A DNA stretch of 64,000 bases. Origin: Fallopia convolvulus. Taxonomy: Eukaryota > Streptophyta > Magnoliopsida > Caryophyllales > Polygonaceae. Shown here in pieces: positions 11,008 through 24,128 of the stretch. The position numbers were made by a program, and so were the translations under genes. The notes under the pieces were generated by a model. The model searched no databases. It was not told the origin of the DNA and saw only the letters and a program-made list of their open reading frames with translations. The DNA lies in NCBI GenBank assembly GCA_964016875.1, contig OZ024728.1:24799328-24863327 (forward strand), read 5' to 3'. Position 1 is the first letter of the stretch. Each line of letters starts with the position of its first letter.

Positions 11008-14000
11008 TCACATATACTCGGCCAAATCTTCATCATTACTCACATCCCAGATAGCCACTTTTCCATCAAGTCCTGAATCATCAAGAAGCAAAAAGCACAC
11101 AGGAATAAGTTTACAGGTCTCAATCTAATGGTCGTGAAATTTGATCATAAACAGAGGTAAAAGGAGTTGTCGAGTGACCTGAAGTGGTGAAGTGTTTGAT
11201 TATTGAATCTCCGGGCTTCTTCAAGGGCACAATGCAACTGATTTCAAGCACAAGATGTGTTAAATAACATTAAATTTTGGGTTAACAAGTATAAACATAA
11301 CGTATATAGGAAGTAGATGAAGGAAAAAGACTGACTTGATGCAGTTTTCATGAATGCTGCCATGCGGTTTTGAGTTGTCAAAACTGTCATTGTTAAAGCT
11401 GTACCTTGATTGCCCATAAAGTTTCCCAAATGCTTCAGATATCTGCAAAGATATTAATTTGAGTGAACCAGTCTAGAGTACAGAAGATGTGATGATTTAA
11501 ATCAGCAGGTTAGATGACCTCGTTTTTGGATAGGTGAAGATTTAAAAATTGACATTATAATAGGGTTCTGATAGAAGAAGCTAATAGAAAATAACAAAAC
11601 AACAAGAGAAAGAACGAACTACAACATCAACATCATCACGCAGTATAGTCCCGCTCAAGTGGGATCTGGGGGGTCAAGATGGGGGCACCCATAATCTGAA
11701 AATGTAAGGAGGATGCGCCCGATAGACACAAGAAAAACTGAAATTCAGCTATGTGACAATAATAACTGAATTTAGTAAGAATGCACCAAAATTGATATAG
11801 GGGCTAAATCCATCTCAAAGGCACTGTATAAAAGCCAATGAGCATGAGGGAAAACATTTATATGAAAGAACGAACTAGCATTAGAAAAATTTATATGAAA
11901 GACCAAATGCAGATGCTGTGGAATAATAGCTTGCTAATCAGAGAAAAAGTTGAAGGCAAAATAGGGAAAAAAATCTCATCTTATATGGTTGTGGATATGC
12001 GGGTGAAAATGAACTACAATAGAGTAAGGAACACATACCTGTGAACCCTGTCTTGCACTTGAAGGAGTTGCCGTCCTCTCATCAAGAAATTTAACAAAAT
12101 TCCTGCATATATGGTGAAACGGGAAATTTAGAAGAAAAACTATTGATGTATTCATAGCAATCTAAATCTTTACCAGGGCAATGCTGTTTATTTTTCAGAG
12201 ATAACATATCATGCTTCAGAAGCAAAAAAAGTGTTTTCAAAATTTTATTTACACAGGAAAAGGCAAACTGGGTCCCCATCTTTAATAAAAAAACAGTGCA
12301 AGAGTGAAGTATGGCTTACCATAATCCGCTTTCATCTGCTGCGAAGACCATTGGATTGCAGTCAAAGCCCACACCTATGACAATTTTCTCCGACACAAAC
12401 AAGACCTAGAAGTAACATGAATGTCAGATTAACATCAAATTTCACAGCCAAAGTGAAAGGCCAATCTATAATTTTTATGTTAACAAGAATGGACGCTGAC
12501 CCACATCACGAAGAGGCAGATCACGAAGTGCAACACTTTGTGCCAAGGGAGAGGGACCGACATCGTCCACAAAATAGATCATTGAGTTATGTCCTGAAGA
12601 ATGCAGAAAACATTTTCAATCTCAGAAACATAGCACCTCTCAAAAAACTACTTAAGATGAGAGACATAAGAGAATGACAATGTGTACAAAAAAGAAGATG
12701 ATAAGAAAATCTTAATTAGCAGCAAGAATGCAGTTACAAATTGTTGAGAAAAATATCTGACCTACGTAAGCTAAGGTGTTTCCACTTGGAGACCACTTGA
12801 CACCAAACGCCCAGGAATATGAAAGATCTAGCTGAATAATTTGCTGTTGCAATAGTGGAACTAGTTAATAATATCTTCCGAATAAACTATCATAGTGCAT
12901 ATATAACAATATATAAATTCAATAATCCTGGCTCAAGAAGAGAAATACCCAAGCCATTAATATCTTGAATAGAGAGAACTTAAATTACAGGCAATACCTA
13001 AAAGAAACAAGATTTGCAAATCCGAACAGAAGCAAAGAAAGGATGGCTGCTTTATCATCTAATTACTGAAAATTCATCTCTAGTCCACCCTTGAGAGCCA
13101 GGGGCTGATGCATTACCCCTTTCAGTGGGATGTAGTGGTCTTTCATAAAGGGAGAGAGTATTTCTAAGCATGTTCAAACAGGTTATATCTTAAGCAAAAT
13201 TTGGTGGCTATGCATAGGCACAACAACAACAACAACCCAGTTTTAACTCGCCTTGGGTGGGGTCTGGGGGGCCAAGTTGAGCACACCCTTGCCCCGACAT
13301 AAAATCGAGAGGGTGTATGTGGAAGACCCAAGCATTATCATCATCGCCCGACAAACCAAAGGAAAACTGAAATTCAGCTATGTGACAATAATAATTGAAT
13401 TTAGTTAAAATGAACCAATATTGATATAGGCAATGATGTTTTTGGGTTTCCACCCCGCAGGCAATGATGCAATATTATGTTTGACGATTCACAAAACCAA
13501 AATGTTGTGGCTAAATAATTTGTTCATACCTCACAGTACATCATTCATTTTTCTCTCTAATTCAACTCTCAAGGGTAACTTGAAATTTTGGATTAGGCCA
13601 TATGTTTAGAAATTGACTTCGGGCAGAAGTTGTGATTAAAATTTAAGTCCAGTGGTCGTTTTTGGGTTTCCACCCCGCAAGCTTAACTTTGTAGTAATAT
13701 CTTGAAAACCTTTATTTCGACTTGCAAGTTCTATTGATAAAGACCTATTTAATGTCCTGACTACAAGATAAGGTTCAGCAAGGTATAAAGTATGTTCATA
13801 TCAGTTCCCCATTGACAGTCTCCAAATCAACTGTTTTGTTGCTAGATACTTGGACACAAAAGAAGTTGCACTCCAATAAATTTGTCAGATGTATGCTTAG
13901 TTCACTTCCATAAAACATAGCATTGATAATAAATCATAGTGTAATAACAGAACGAAAGAAATTGAAGAAAAACCTCTCCAAATTTAGAATCTGAAGAACT

Positions 14001-16676
14001 TGTCTCCAACTCCCTGATCAAAACAATAATCAGAAATGCAGTTAATTAGTAAGGGGTGTTTTGAAATAAGTCCAAAGAAACTAAGACTGCAGAGATGGAC
14101 CAATGACATACTTGGGATCAACACCTTTAATGAAAGTTGAAAAAACACGACATTTTCCATCAGTAGATGTTGTAGCCAGTAGTATCTGCAGGGTATGAAG
14201 AGAATCACATATGATAATGAACAAATAATCCCATCATTCCCATATTGCCTATAAAATCTGATATATGCATGCCGAAGGTACGCAAGCGGAAACATCAGGT
14301 TCACACAATTTTTAGACCGCCGGCAGATTCTGCGCTTTGAATTATTATGTTTGACCAACTGATCTTAACTTTCAAATATTCTGAATGGAGCACTAGCAGA
14401 GTGTCTTTGACTCTTCATGTACATTCATTAGTTTATCACGTGATGCATCATGCCTTATGTGTCATGTAGAGGTAGCATTAAAAGAAATCAGGTGCAGTCA
14501 AATGTTAAGGAATGCATATGCATAATACATAACCCAATAAAATAGAATAGCATACACAATAAAAAGGAGAGGCTTACATTGTTTGGATGCCATGCTATCC
14601 CTGTCACAGAAGAATTATGTCTCTTACGGATAAGTTTGCTCACCCACCTGAGAGCATACATCATACTTATCAAGAACATGGTCAGAAGTGCAAAATGTTT
14701 TTGGATAAAAAAAACAGAGCATGGTTTTTCTACCAGTTATTATCTTGCTCATAGTAGCATATGCAAATTGTCTTAGCACCACTCCCGACGGCGAACTTGT
14801 TTTCTGACATGATTAAAATTATCAGAATTTCTGTTAAATTTTAACCATTAAAAGCAGGCTATCATAAGTACAAAAAGGGCATGAAGAAGAATATGTTAGA
14901 GACTTGCGTAACAAATTCGCATGAACATGTACAGCACTCCAATTCCAGATCAAAATGTATCCTCAGTGGTCATATTCAATGCAGCATTACGATAACAAGC
15001 AGGTGAACAACAAAAACAACAACATTGACCTAGTGCAGTTCCCCTAAAGAAGAATCTGGGGGGGTTAAGATGGAGGTACCCATGGTTTGACACCGAGGGG
15101 AGGGGATGTGACCGAGAGACCCAAAGGAGAACAAAACACATAGAAAGAACAAGACACCAAACACAAAACAAACAAAACAAAGCAAAACAAAACAAAATCA
15201 ATAAATAAATAAATAATGATCTGGAAAAATCTTTTTAGTACCTAGTGGGCTCCACTCGACGCAAAGGGCTGCACGGTTAAGTCGGAGGATAACAAGAGTA
15301 GGCACCCATTCTGATGATTCTAGGTTCCAAACATACCTAACAAAGAAAAGCGAGAATTTATATGCAAGCTCAATTAAGACAAACATCGATAAGCATATTT
15401 ACTTCACATATTCATTGAAAAAAGGGGATATGTGATATCTTTAAGCACTAATAATTCTTTTTAAAAAAACTCTCAAATTAAGTCACTTACGAGTTTCGAT
15501 CATGGGATACAGTTACAATTCGGTTTGATTTTGCACTCCAGTCTATACCAGACACGATTTGGTCATGCTGTGGACAAAAGAAAATGATAATCACTGAAAC
15601 TTCAGCTAGAACACAAGTAGTGCAGACTAAGGAAAAACACACTGAATTTACTTGCACCAATGATGTGAGAGGGAACAACAATTGCTGCAACATAAAACTA
15701 GATTTATTTTTTTTACCTTTTGAAGAACATGTATCTTCTCCCACTTGCCTTCTAACTTTCCATATATATGAACTTCTTCGTTGTTTGGACAGAATGCAAT
15801 CACTATGAAACAAAGACAAATAGGTTAAGGACAATTGTTAGAAATAAATACGATGCAATAAGTGAATAAACAATGGATGTATCAGATTAATTTTTCATAA
15901 ATTCAGAAATAGAATTAAAAGAAAAGAGCACATGATATGTGATATACTGATATTTAATTTAGTCAAATGAGTAGTGAGCCACTCCACCTTTGAAGAAGAA
16001 CAAGGAATAAGAGAGCAAACATTGAAATATAAAGTTCTCTGCTACCCCAATTGCTATTTGCTACCAATCTGGTCAAAACTATCCCCTTCTAAAAATGTCA
16101 TTGGCAACAATCACAACATTTTTACATATCAATTAGTTGTGATCCACTCCACTTTCAAATGTGGCCGAAACCCTAGATCACCAGTTGCAAAGATTGAACT
16201 TGGAGCGAAAGATATAACCTAGTTTTATTAGGCGTAACTCACCTCACAAATCTAATTTGAACATATAAGAATGCTCGTGCACACACTCAACATAGATGCC
16301 AGCAACACTTGCATGTATGAGAAACAATAAATCAAGAGCATGACAACCCTCAACAATAAGCAGTTTCCTCAGCCATGTCTAAGATAAGTCATTGGCAACA
16401 TGTGCAAAGCAATTAACACCAGAAGTTAGAGCATGCTTTCTTCACAAGTAAAGAGTCACAAACCAAGAGAAATTCATCCCACACCGCCAATTAAGATCCA
16501 AAACACTCAAATGGAAACTAATGGCTGCTTTTCCCATTAAGTAATCGAAAACAAAAAAAAAAAAAAGTGAAACATTAAGGACATAGAGATTAACTTGAAT
16601 GATCGGGACTCCAGGCATGACAGGTGATGCATTGCGCGAACTTATGAACCTCGACAGCTGCTTCCGCCGCCGCCAT
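11008..16676 (-). CDS. ARPC1: Actin-related protein 2/3 complex subunit 1 (ARPC1), WD40 protein, 15 exons
   Basis: Minus-strand exons 16676-16595, 15802-15717, 15567-15491, 15336-15242, 14803-14734, 14647-14578, 14185-14112, 14013-13974, 12843-12762, 12593-12505, 12405-12320, 12102-12039, 11442-11336, 11237-11179 and 11072-11008 sum to 1146 nt, 381 residues, with GT-AG introns and matching phases throughout. The length fits the family (about 375-380). Recognisable blocks in order are [123 protein letters not shown] and [14 protein letters not shown], i.e. a WD40 propeller. ARPC1 links ARPC4/5 to the actin-nucleating Arp2/3 complex in the cytoplasm. The start is the ATG before [12 protein letters not shown]; an upstream in-frame ATG exists but does not match the family. 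The gene looks intact. Confidence 0.95.
11615..11802 (-). mobile_element. SINE-like repeat in ARPC1 intron 12 (copy 1)
   Basis: It shares TCTGGGGGGTCAAG, GCCCGATAGACAC and a following block AAACTGAAATTCAGC with copy 2 in another intron. On the minus strand it runs toward a decayed TTG-rich end. This matches the style of the TS-like SINEs of asterids, which end in TTG repeats. The family assignment is inference. Confidence 0.5.
13205..13435 (-). mobile_element. SINE-like repeat in ARPC1 intron 8 (copy 2)
   Basis: On the minus strand it ends GGGTTGTTGTTGTTGTTG, a simple TTG tail. The body contains a GTCTGGGG block (plus strand) and the same roughly 80-bp extension (TGAAATTCAGCTATGTGAC) as copy 1, so the two introns share about 190 bp. 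Confidence 0.6.
14998..15135 (-). mobile_element. SINE-like repeat in ARPC1 intron 4 (copy 3)
   Basis: Plus strand shows AACAACAAAAACAACAACA followed by GAATCTGGGGGGGTTAAG and a GACCGAGAGACCC block, the same order of words as copies 1 and 2. The roughly 80-bp extension is absent. Confidence 0.5.
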
Positions 16677-16932
16677 TTCCCAGTGCCGGTTGGAGAGAAT
16701 AGTTCCAGATTCACTGTCCCGACCAAGGATGCGCAGATCCAAATGGACGTAGAAGCAATCAAGAGCTGGATCTACGAGGAATGACGATGTAAAGATGAAA
16801 TGACGAACCAAGGGAATGCAAAGATCAGATCTAAACCCTAAGTTCAGGTTGGACTGAATCGGACAAAAAAGAAGAATGCAGAGACAAATATATTGGGAAA
16901 TTATTCTGTCATCATGTCAGTTTCGGTTGGAA

Positions 16933-16960
16933 TTGCGATTTGCGATTTGCGATTTGCGAT
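16933..16960. repeat. Four tandem TGCGATT units upstream of ARPC1
   Basis: The 7-bp unit is repeated four times about 260 bp upstream of the ARPC1 start codon, in the likely promoter. A regulatory role is not shown. Confidence 0.8.
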
Positions 16961-19712
16961 GCAGGCAATAAGCTGTATTGTGTAGAAATTACTCTTTCCA
17001 TTCAATTATATTTCCTTTTAAAAGGTACCGTTCAATTTCTTTTGAACAATAACCAAAGTGGTCTAATTGTATAAAGAAGCGACTTGTTTCGACCAAAAAA
17101 AAAAAAGCGACTCACTTGACCAATTTCACCCGAATTGATGGGTAACCGAGTAGGGCTATGTTCGGCATTTCCTAGTGGAAGCTTAATGGACCATTCAGCT
17201 AGCGGAAAAACAAGAGGCTTGGGTGTAGGAAGCTTAATGGCCCATTTCGCTACTGCCAATCAGAGCCTAAACCGACCCAACTGCGAGCGAACAAAGTTGT
17301 TGGAAGGTTTTACAATACGACACATCCTTATTTTTGGGGGTGTCCTGCTTTTGGCATGTCGATCGACGTGACCCACTGCCAGAGGCCACTTTTTACCAAA
17401 TTGATGCGTCGAAGCCCGACCGACTATTGTTGGAGCCCGACCGACTATTGCCGGTCACTTCAACTGACAAGATCGTTCTGTAATTTCCACAACAACTCGA
17501 TATTTACCGCGCTATAAAAATGAGTGAGGTTTTTTTCATATACTCAATCCGCTTCAATTTACTCTCAAACTCCACTACAAACATTGCGATGGCTCCGAAG
17601 AATTGAATTTTCGCAAAGATTACGATAAGTAATATTATATTTTTTTTGACATTGAATTTAAAAACTACATTTTATTTTGACATTAAATTTAAAAGTATAT
17701 TAATTATGTCGTATTTTTAATAGTTCGACGTTGTAACTAGTCGTTTGTAAGAGGTAGAGCAAATTCGCCGACTTCATTTGATATGAAGGAGGAGTTTGTG
17801 GATGAGGATGTGTATGTATGACTACGATGCTATTTTTAATCAAGAAGAATCCATATGTAATATATCATTTAATCAATATTTAATTTTTATTATTTTATCA
17901 TTTTGGCAGATAACCAAAACGTTTATCAATTCTGATAAATCACAACTTAGCTTTTCATTTATTATGCTAGTGCGTCCATTTCCCCAATTTTGCTAGCCAC
18001 TTCGAAAATGATTACGAGTTGGCCCGTGAAATAAGGAAGAGTTAGGTACATCGTACTTGTTGAAATTCGAAATAGCAAACATTAAGTTCAAGGATTTAAA
18101 TTAATAGAAAACAAGCATCTTGAAACTTTCACTCTTTTTTTTGCGTGTGAAAATGATCTATGCGCGCTTTAAAGAGATTTTATAGTTTTTGGATTATTCG
18201 CGTTCGGAATGTGCGTGCTCTTTACAAATCTTGGTGTTTTTTCCTCTTGCAAATAAAGACTATTCTTACAAAATAGGACAATATTACTATAAGGGAGGTT
18301 CCGTTAGAAAGGTTTTTAGAGTAGAAAGAGAGGGTAAATATAATGTGTAGGATTAACAAGAATTAATGGTGGGATTTAATATTCCATTTTAGTTTAGACA
18401 GGGTGAATATCAGTAGATAAGAATCATCTTATCTTACAACTATAAAAGTTATCCTCAAAAGTCAAATAAATGTCATACCTTAATGCATTCAATTCAATTT
18501 TGCTAATGTGGCATGTTAGATAATATTGTTAATGGGCACATGTTTTAGATTTGATGTTGGGCTTCATGAAATAATGTATTATTAAAATTGACAAATTTTT
18601 GTATTCTTGTTATTTTTTACAATCAACCTCTCAAATTCTTTTTTAATATATTAAAATAAGATACATATTCTTCATTGACAACTTTGTGTATTCTTATTAA
18701 TTTTTACAATCAATCTTTCAAATTCCTTTTTTACTGTATTAAGATAAGATATATATTCTTTGAATTATAACATTATAAGAAGGAATAGATTTTTACAATC
18801 ACCCTTTCAAATTATTTCTTTAATGTATTAATAAATAGTCATGAACTACCCTCAGAAGTCCCTCCTCTAATGTATATATAAGGCCGCAACATGTACAAAC
18901 TAATCATTATCTTCATACCTCACTTGCACGACCATTGAAGAAATGATATAGGTATCATTTTTCTCTCATACTAACAAATTTTGTTACCATGATAATATCT
19001 TGCACGTATATAATAGTCATTGCATTTTGTATTTCACAAGAACATATAAAAATGGATTGCAACAAATCAGACTAAGAGGTCACATTTTACACTCTTGATG
19101 AAGTGTATGATGATGTTCAACATCAACTTGAAGTAATGATATGCAAGAAGTGGGATGCAAGGAATGCATATAAAAAATATCTCAACCGAAATTCTTGTAG
19201 AATATAAAAGTTGCGCCGCCCAATGGACGAATTAAGCATTCTAGTTCTCTAAATATAGCCCACATTACATAAATATAGCCAGAAATTAATTTTAAATTTA
19301 TTAAAAAGGACCGAATCAGTATCCAAATCAAAACCAAATCGAAAATCACATCTACTAAAAACAAATCATAAATTAATTTTAATTTTCTCTTTCTTATTTA
19401 TTTAATTAATTATCATTGACATAATTTTAATATTGATTTTCTCTCCTATTTTTTAAATTAATAAATGTTAACGTACTTCGCTATTTTCGAATACCAACGT
19501 GATGAACAATGAATATACATTCTCGTAGACTATCGAGTAAATGTGATAAACAATGAATATGTACTTGTATTATGATGAATATGATTAAAATAAATAGTTG
19601 TCTAATATTGACATAGTTACTTTATCTTTATTATCGCATGTTGTCAAATGAATATTAACGTAATACTCAATGGATATCTATATTCGTTATAATGAATATG
19701 ATCATTAATAAT
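16961..19712. other. Intergenic AT-rich DNA with short repeats
   Basis: No gene is supported. A GAAGCTTAATGG word with similar flanks occurs twice (about 17179 and 17229), and a CCCGACCGACTATTG word occurs twice (17416-17455). The remainder is AT-rich and stop-dense. Confidence 0.5.
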
Positions 19713-19721
19713 TAATTATAT

Positions 19722-21227
19722 GAAAAAGAGTCGCGTGCGAATGGGCGCCTGTGTGAGAAATAAGAATAAATCTCGCTCGTTCAATCCAAAAAATCAACGT
19801 CCCTGATTAAACATTCATTAAAAAAAACGGCACGGGCGAATTTTTCCCGTATTATTCGCGTATTTTTCAATAAAATACGACACGAACGAATTTTTCCCGT
19901 ATTATTCACGAATTTTTCGAAAAATACGTTTTTATGAGACGCGCCCAGTTTGTTCATCAGAAATAGCGATTTGTTCATCAATATTCACCAATTGTTCATC
20001 AATACTAACTAATTGTGCATTGAGTTTTTTTATAACATTGTTCATCGATTTCGAACTTTTTTATTTTTTAATTTTATTTTTTAACCTTATTTATGTGTAG
20101 GAATACAATATTATGAAGTTTTTTATGCACATATAATTAGTTTTTATATACCCATATTTGTTCATTGATATACTCGTATTTGTTCATTGATATACCCTAT
20201 TTGTTCATGGATATACCCTTATTTGTTCATTGATATAACCTTATTTGTTCATTATTATACCCTTATTTGTGAATTGAAATAAACTTATGTTTTATGTGTC
20301 AATGCTATCACCTTGTACATTTAGGACTATTAATACCATCAACTTATACATTTATGATTATCTATTTGTGCATTTTTTGCATTTATTTTGTGCTTTAAGG
20401 CTATCTTGAATTCAAAGTATAATACGAATGAAGTGCTTTAAGACTAACTTTGTCAATACGAATGAAGTGCTCAATATAGTACCAAAATAAGATAAGTTTG
20501 ATGTAGAAACTTGAATGCAAAAGATAATAGATAAAGAATTTGACTTTGCAATAATATGGTGTATGCTAAGAGAACAAGATAGCAACAAATCGAAGAGGAG
20601 TGATTGTGCCTTATTTAGCTATGAACAAATTGATGTTATTAATGAACAAATATGCATATAGCAATGAACAAATTTAGGTTACCAGTGAACAAATATGCAT
20701 CTAGTAATGAACAATTATATGAAAAAGGCAATGAACAAATATGCATAAACCAGTGAACAAATTGATGTTACTAATGAACAAATATGCACAAACCGATGAA
20801 CAAATATGCCAAAAACAATTAATAAATATTTTTCGTTTTTTATGAACAAAATCACAATGTTGATGAACATATTGCATGTAATTTTGATACATATTTGTTC
20901 ATTTTTTATGTACAAACAATAGAATTTTGATGCACAAGCAATATTTTATTTATGCACAAAAGCACAATTTTGATGAACAAAATCACAGTTTTGATGAACA
21001 AATCCACATTATTGATGAACAAATCCACAATACTGATGAACAATCTGGGCGCGTGTCCTATTTCCGTTTTTTTTTCAAAAATACGCGAATAATTCGCCAA
21101 TAATTCGCCCATGCCGTTTTTCCCCATTTTAAGTGAAATGATCAGCGCCTTTGATTTTTCTTGATCCAACGGCTCCTGTTCTTTCTTATTTCGCACCTGG
21201 GCGCCCATTCGCACCTGAACCAGACTC
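19722..21227. mobile_element. Foldback-type DNA element with long inverted ends and TTGTTCAT words
   Basis: The ends are inverted copies of each other for roughly 200 bp: left GTGCGAATGGGCGCC near 19734, right the reverse complement near 21216, and further in the words AAACGGCACGGGCGAAT, TATTATTCGCGTATTTTT and ACGCGCCCAG recur inverted. The 9-bp word TAATTATAT lies just outside both ends (19713-19721 and 21228-21236), like a MULE target duplication. The interior has about 25 copies of TTGTTCAT(C/T)G-like words in the left half and of the complement ATGAACAAA in the right half, so the whole element could fold on itself. No transposase is encoded. Confidence 0.7.
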
Positions 21228-21236
21228 TAATTATAT

Positions 21237-22358
21237 AATCTCATTATAATTTGGACAACCTTATCAACTTCAATGAATATTACTATATAAAATTGTGAAT
21301 ATCAATTTACAATATAATACATAACTTGGATCGAAAAGCTAAAAAAATATCACTATTTAAGATAAGAATATCACCAACTAATACAATGAATATGGTCACC
21401 TAGTTATCTGAATATCACTAACTAATATAGTGAATATGACCACCCATTTTACAGTACTATCACTATTTAATATAGTGAATAAGACCACCTAGTTACATGA
21501 ATATCACTGGCTAATACGGTGTATATGATCGCCCAAGTACAAATCTCAGAAATAAAAAATGAGAAATGTATGATTATACATTATTGCCCTTATATAGACT
21601 CCATCTTCCTTCGATATTTTTTCAACCATTTGCTACCTTCAAATAAAATAGGATAGAAAAATATTCTTAACAATACATAAAATCTCTCAACAAAATAATA
21701 TATATCATTTTTATGGCAAGTATTGTAATACTCGGGTCCGTTTTTCCCTTGATCGAGAACATCGAAAAATCTTGTCCCGCAAGCAACCTCGTTTTATGAA
21801 ACATCTGTTATTCATAACCCGATTCATTAATTCGGTTTGACAATTCTAAAATATAGATATATATATTTTATGTCCATGAACTTGTTATAATTATTAGTAC
21901 TTATAATCATATTTTTCTATTTTTGAGTTTTCTATTTTTGAGTTTATCGTGATCCGTTTTAAAATACATGAACTTTTTATAATCATATTTTTCACTAATT
22001 AACATCTTTCGTTCAAATATATAAACTTGTTATAATTGTTAGTACTTATAAAGTTATAATAAACATTATGTATATGTGAATTATTTTTTAGCATTTTTTA
22101 TATTATTTTCTCTTAGAATATGTTAACTTATTTATATATAGAAAGATGCATTACATAAATTTTAAAAAAAATTCGTTCAAAATATATGAAAAAATATTGG
22201 TGGGCTTAATTGGAGAGAAAATTGTTTTAAGAGGGAAAATGAAATTTTGGACCGAATAAAAATGAGCTCAAAAGCCAAATTCAAACCCTAGTTGCTATTC
22301 TCACATTCTCATTACTACTGCGCCGCTCATTCAACTTTAAACAGATCTAGGAAGGAGC

Positions 22359-22360
<2 letters not shown>
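21237..22360. other. Intergenic: degenerate repeats and an LTR-like start
   Basis: Between 21364 and 21535 a roughly 60-bp unit (TGAATATCACTAACTAATA then GTGAATATGACCACC) recurs about three times in degenerate form. At 21725 TGTAATACTCGGGTCCG looks like the start of an LTR related to LTR-X, but its remainder is not recognisable. No gene. Confidence 0.4.

Positions 22361-22395
<35 letters not shown>
22361..22395. repeat. GA microsatellite
   Basis: A GAGAGA run of about 35 bp lies just upstream of the small ORF at 22411. Such repeats are common in plant 5' UTRs. Confidence 0.9.
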
Positions 22396-22399
<4 letters not shown>

Positions 22400-22410
22400 A
22401 GGATTGAACG

Positions 22411-22533
22411 ATGGACTCGGGAAGAATTCATTCGGATTCTTCACCACCAGCATATCTTCTCCGCCTCGTCAAAGTCTACAAATTCGTCTCCAAATTGAGA
22501 ACTCCCGGCCGCCGGTGGTTCCCCAAGTTGTGA
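22411..22533 (+). CDS. Small ORF of unknown function (40 aa)
   Basis: ATG to TGA encodes 40 residues including PPAYLLRLVKVYKFVSKLR and a GRRWF block: a basic, amphipathic-looking peptide. Its position after a GA-rich leader suggests a transcript start, but I recognise no family. It could be the first exon of a lost gene, because the next recognisable coding block is a kinase fragment in the same orientation. Confidence 0.3.
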   Translation: MDSGRIHSDSSPPAYLLRLVKVYKFVSKLRTPGRRWFPKL

Positions 22534-22539
22534 CCTCCC

Positions 22540-22632
22540 TGCAATTTGAAGTTTAGCACTATCAGAGATGCGACAGGAGGTTTCTAAAGGCTAACCTACT
22601 TGGACGTGGTGGATTTGGTGCAATTTACAAGG
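22540..22632 (+). pseudogene. Fragment of a receptor-like kinase exon (glycine-rich loop)
   Basis: FSTIRDATGGF is followed, after a one-base frame change at about 22586, by KANLLGRGGFGAIYK. This is the start of the kinase domain of cysteine-rich or related receptor-like kinases, with the nucleotide-binding GxGxxG loop as GRGGFG. A GT donor-like AAGGTATTT follows. Neither the upstream ectodomain nor the rest of the kinase is present. It is a frameshifted fragment, not a working kinase. Confidence 0.65.
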
Positions 22633-23045
22633 TATTTGTAATTACTAAATATGAATGATTTTCTCTTCTATTTGTAATTACTAAATATTGGGGAGTCCCA
22701 ACTTTTTGTCTTTGCATAATCTTGAATATTTTAGGAATAACCTTAGACAAAATTGAAGCATGTTGGGCTAGTAACTGTTTTTGATAGGATGAGATATCTT
22801 GTGTAGTTGATTGGTTATATGCCTAAATTTTGTGACATATGGCTCTCTTTTGTTACTTTAATGTTATCATGCTAATAACCTGCTGTCTTAATTTCTAATC
22901 ACTGAAGAATGCTTTTGTATATCAAAGCAGTTATGCTTAGTACCTGTTTATTTTTATGCGGGGCTGTCAGATTGGTAATTCCTTATAAAGGCATGCGACT
23001 TTTTCCATATTGTTATTACATAGTTTGAGATATTCATATCTGTAG

Positions 23046-23873
<828 letters not shown>

Positions 23874-24115
23874 TGTAACACCCCGACCTTAAATAGGGGC
23901 ACTACTCGGTAGTAGACCTTACTAGGTACTACTTAGGCTAGCCTAACAACGAGTTCATTCGGATCTTGCAACTCGGGAACAACGAGAAAACAATTTAAAA
24001 CATCCAACTAGTATTTACTAAAAATAATAGGTAATATATATATATATATACATGAAACCCAACCCTTGAGCTTAAAAGGAAATCAACTGTTACCAAACTT
24101 CACCATACAAAAATT
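23874..24115 (-). repeat. LTR-X 3' end segment, reversed
   Basis: Its reverse complement contains CTAAGTAGTACCTAGTAA and GGTGTTACA, matching the end of the plus-oriented copy at 55430-55494 with moderate divergence. The inner breakpoint is near 24115. Confidence 0.65.
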
Positions 24116-24128
24116 TCTTCTTTTTTAC

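Noticed and set aside
13208..13453. 81-codon minus-strand ORF ending in a Cys run
   Set aside because: It is translation of the TTG-tailed SINE in an ARPC1 intron.
22292..22498. 68-codon ORF with an RERERE run
   Set aside because: The run is translation of a GA microsatellite; the overlapping ATG at 22411 is the more plausible start of any peptide.
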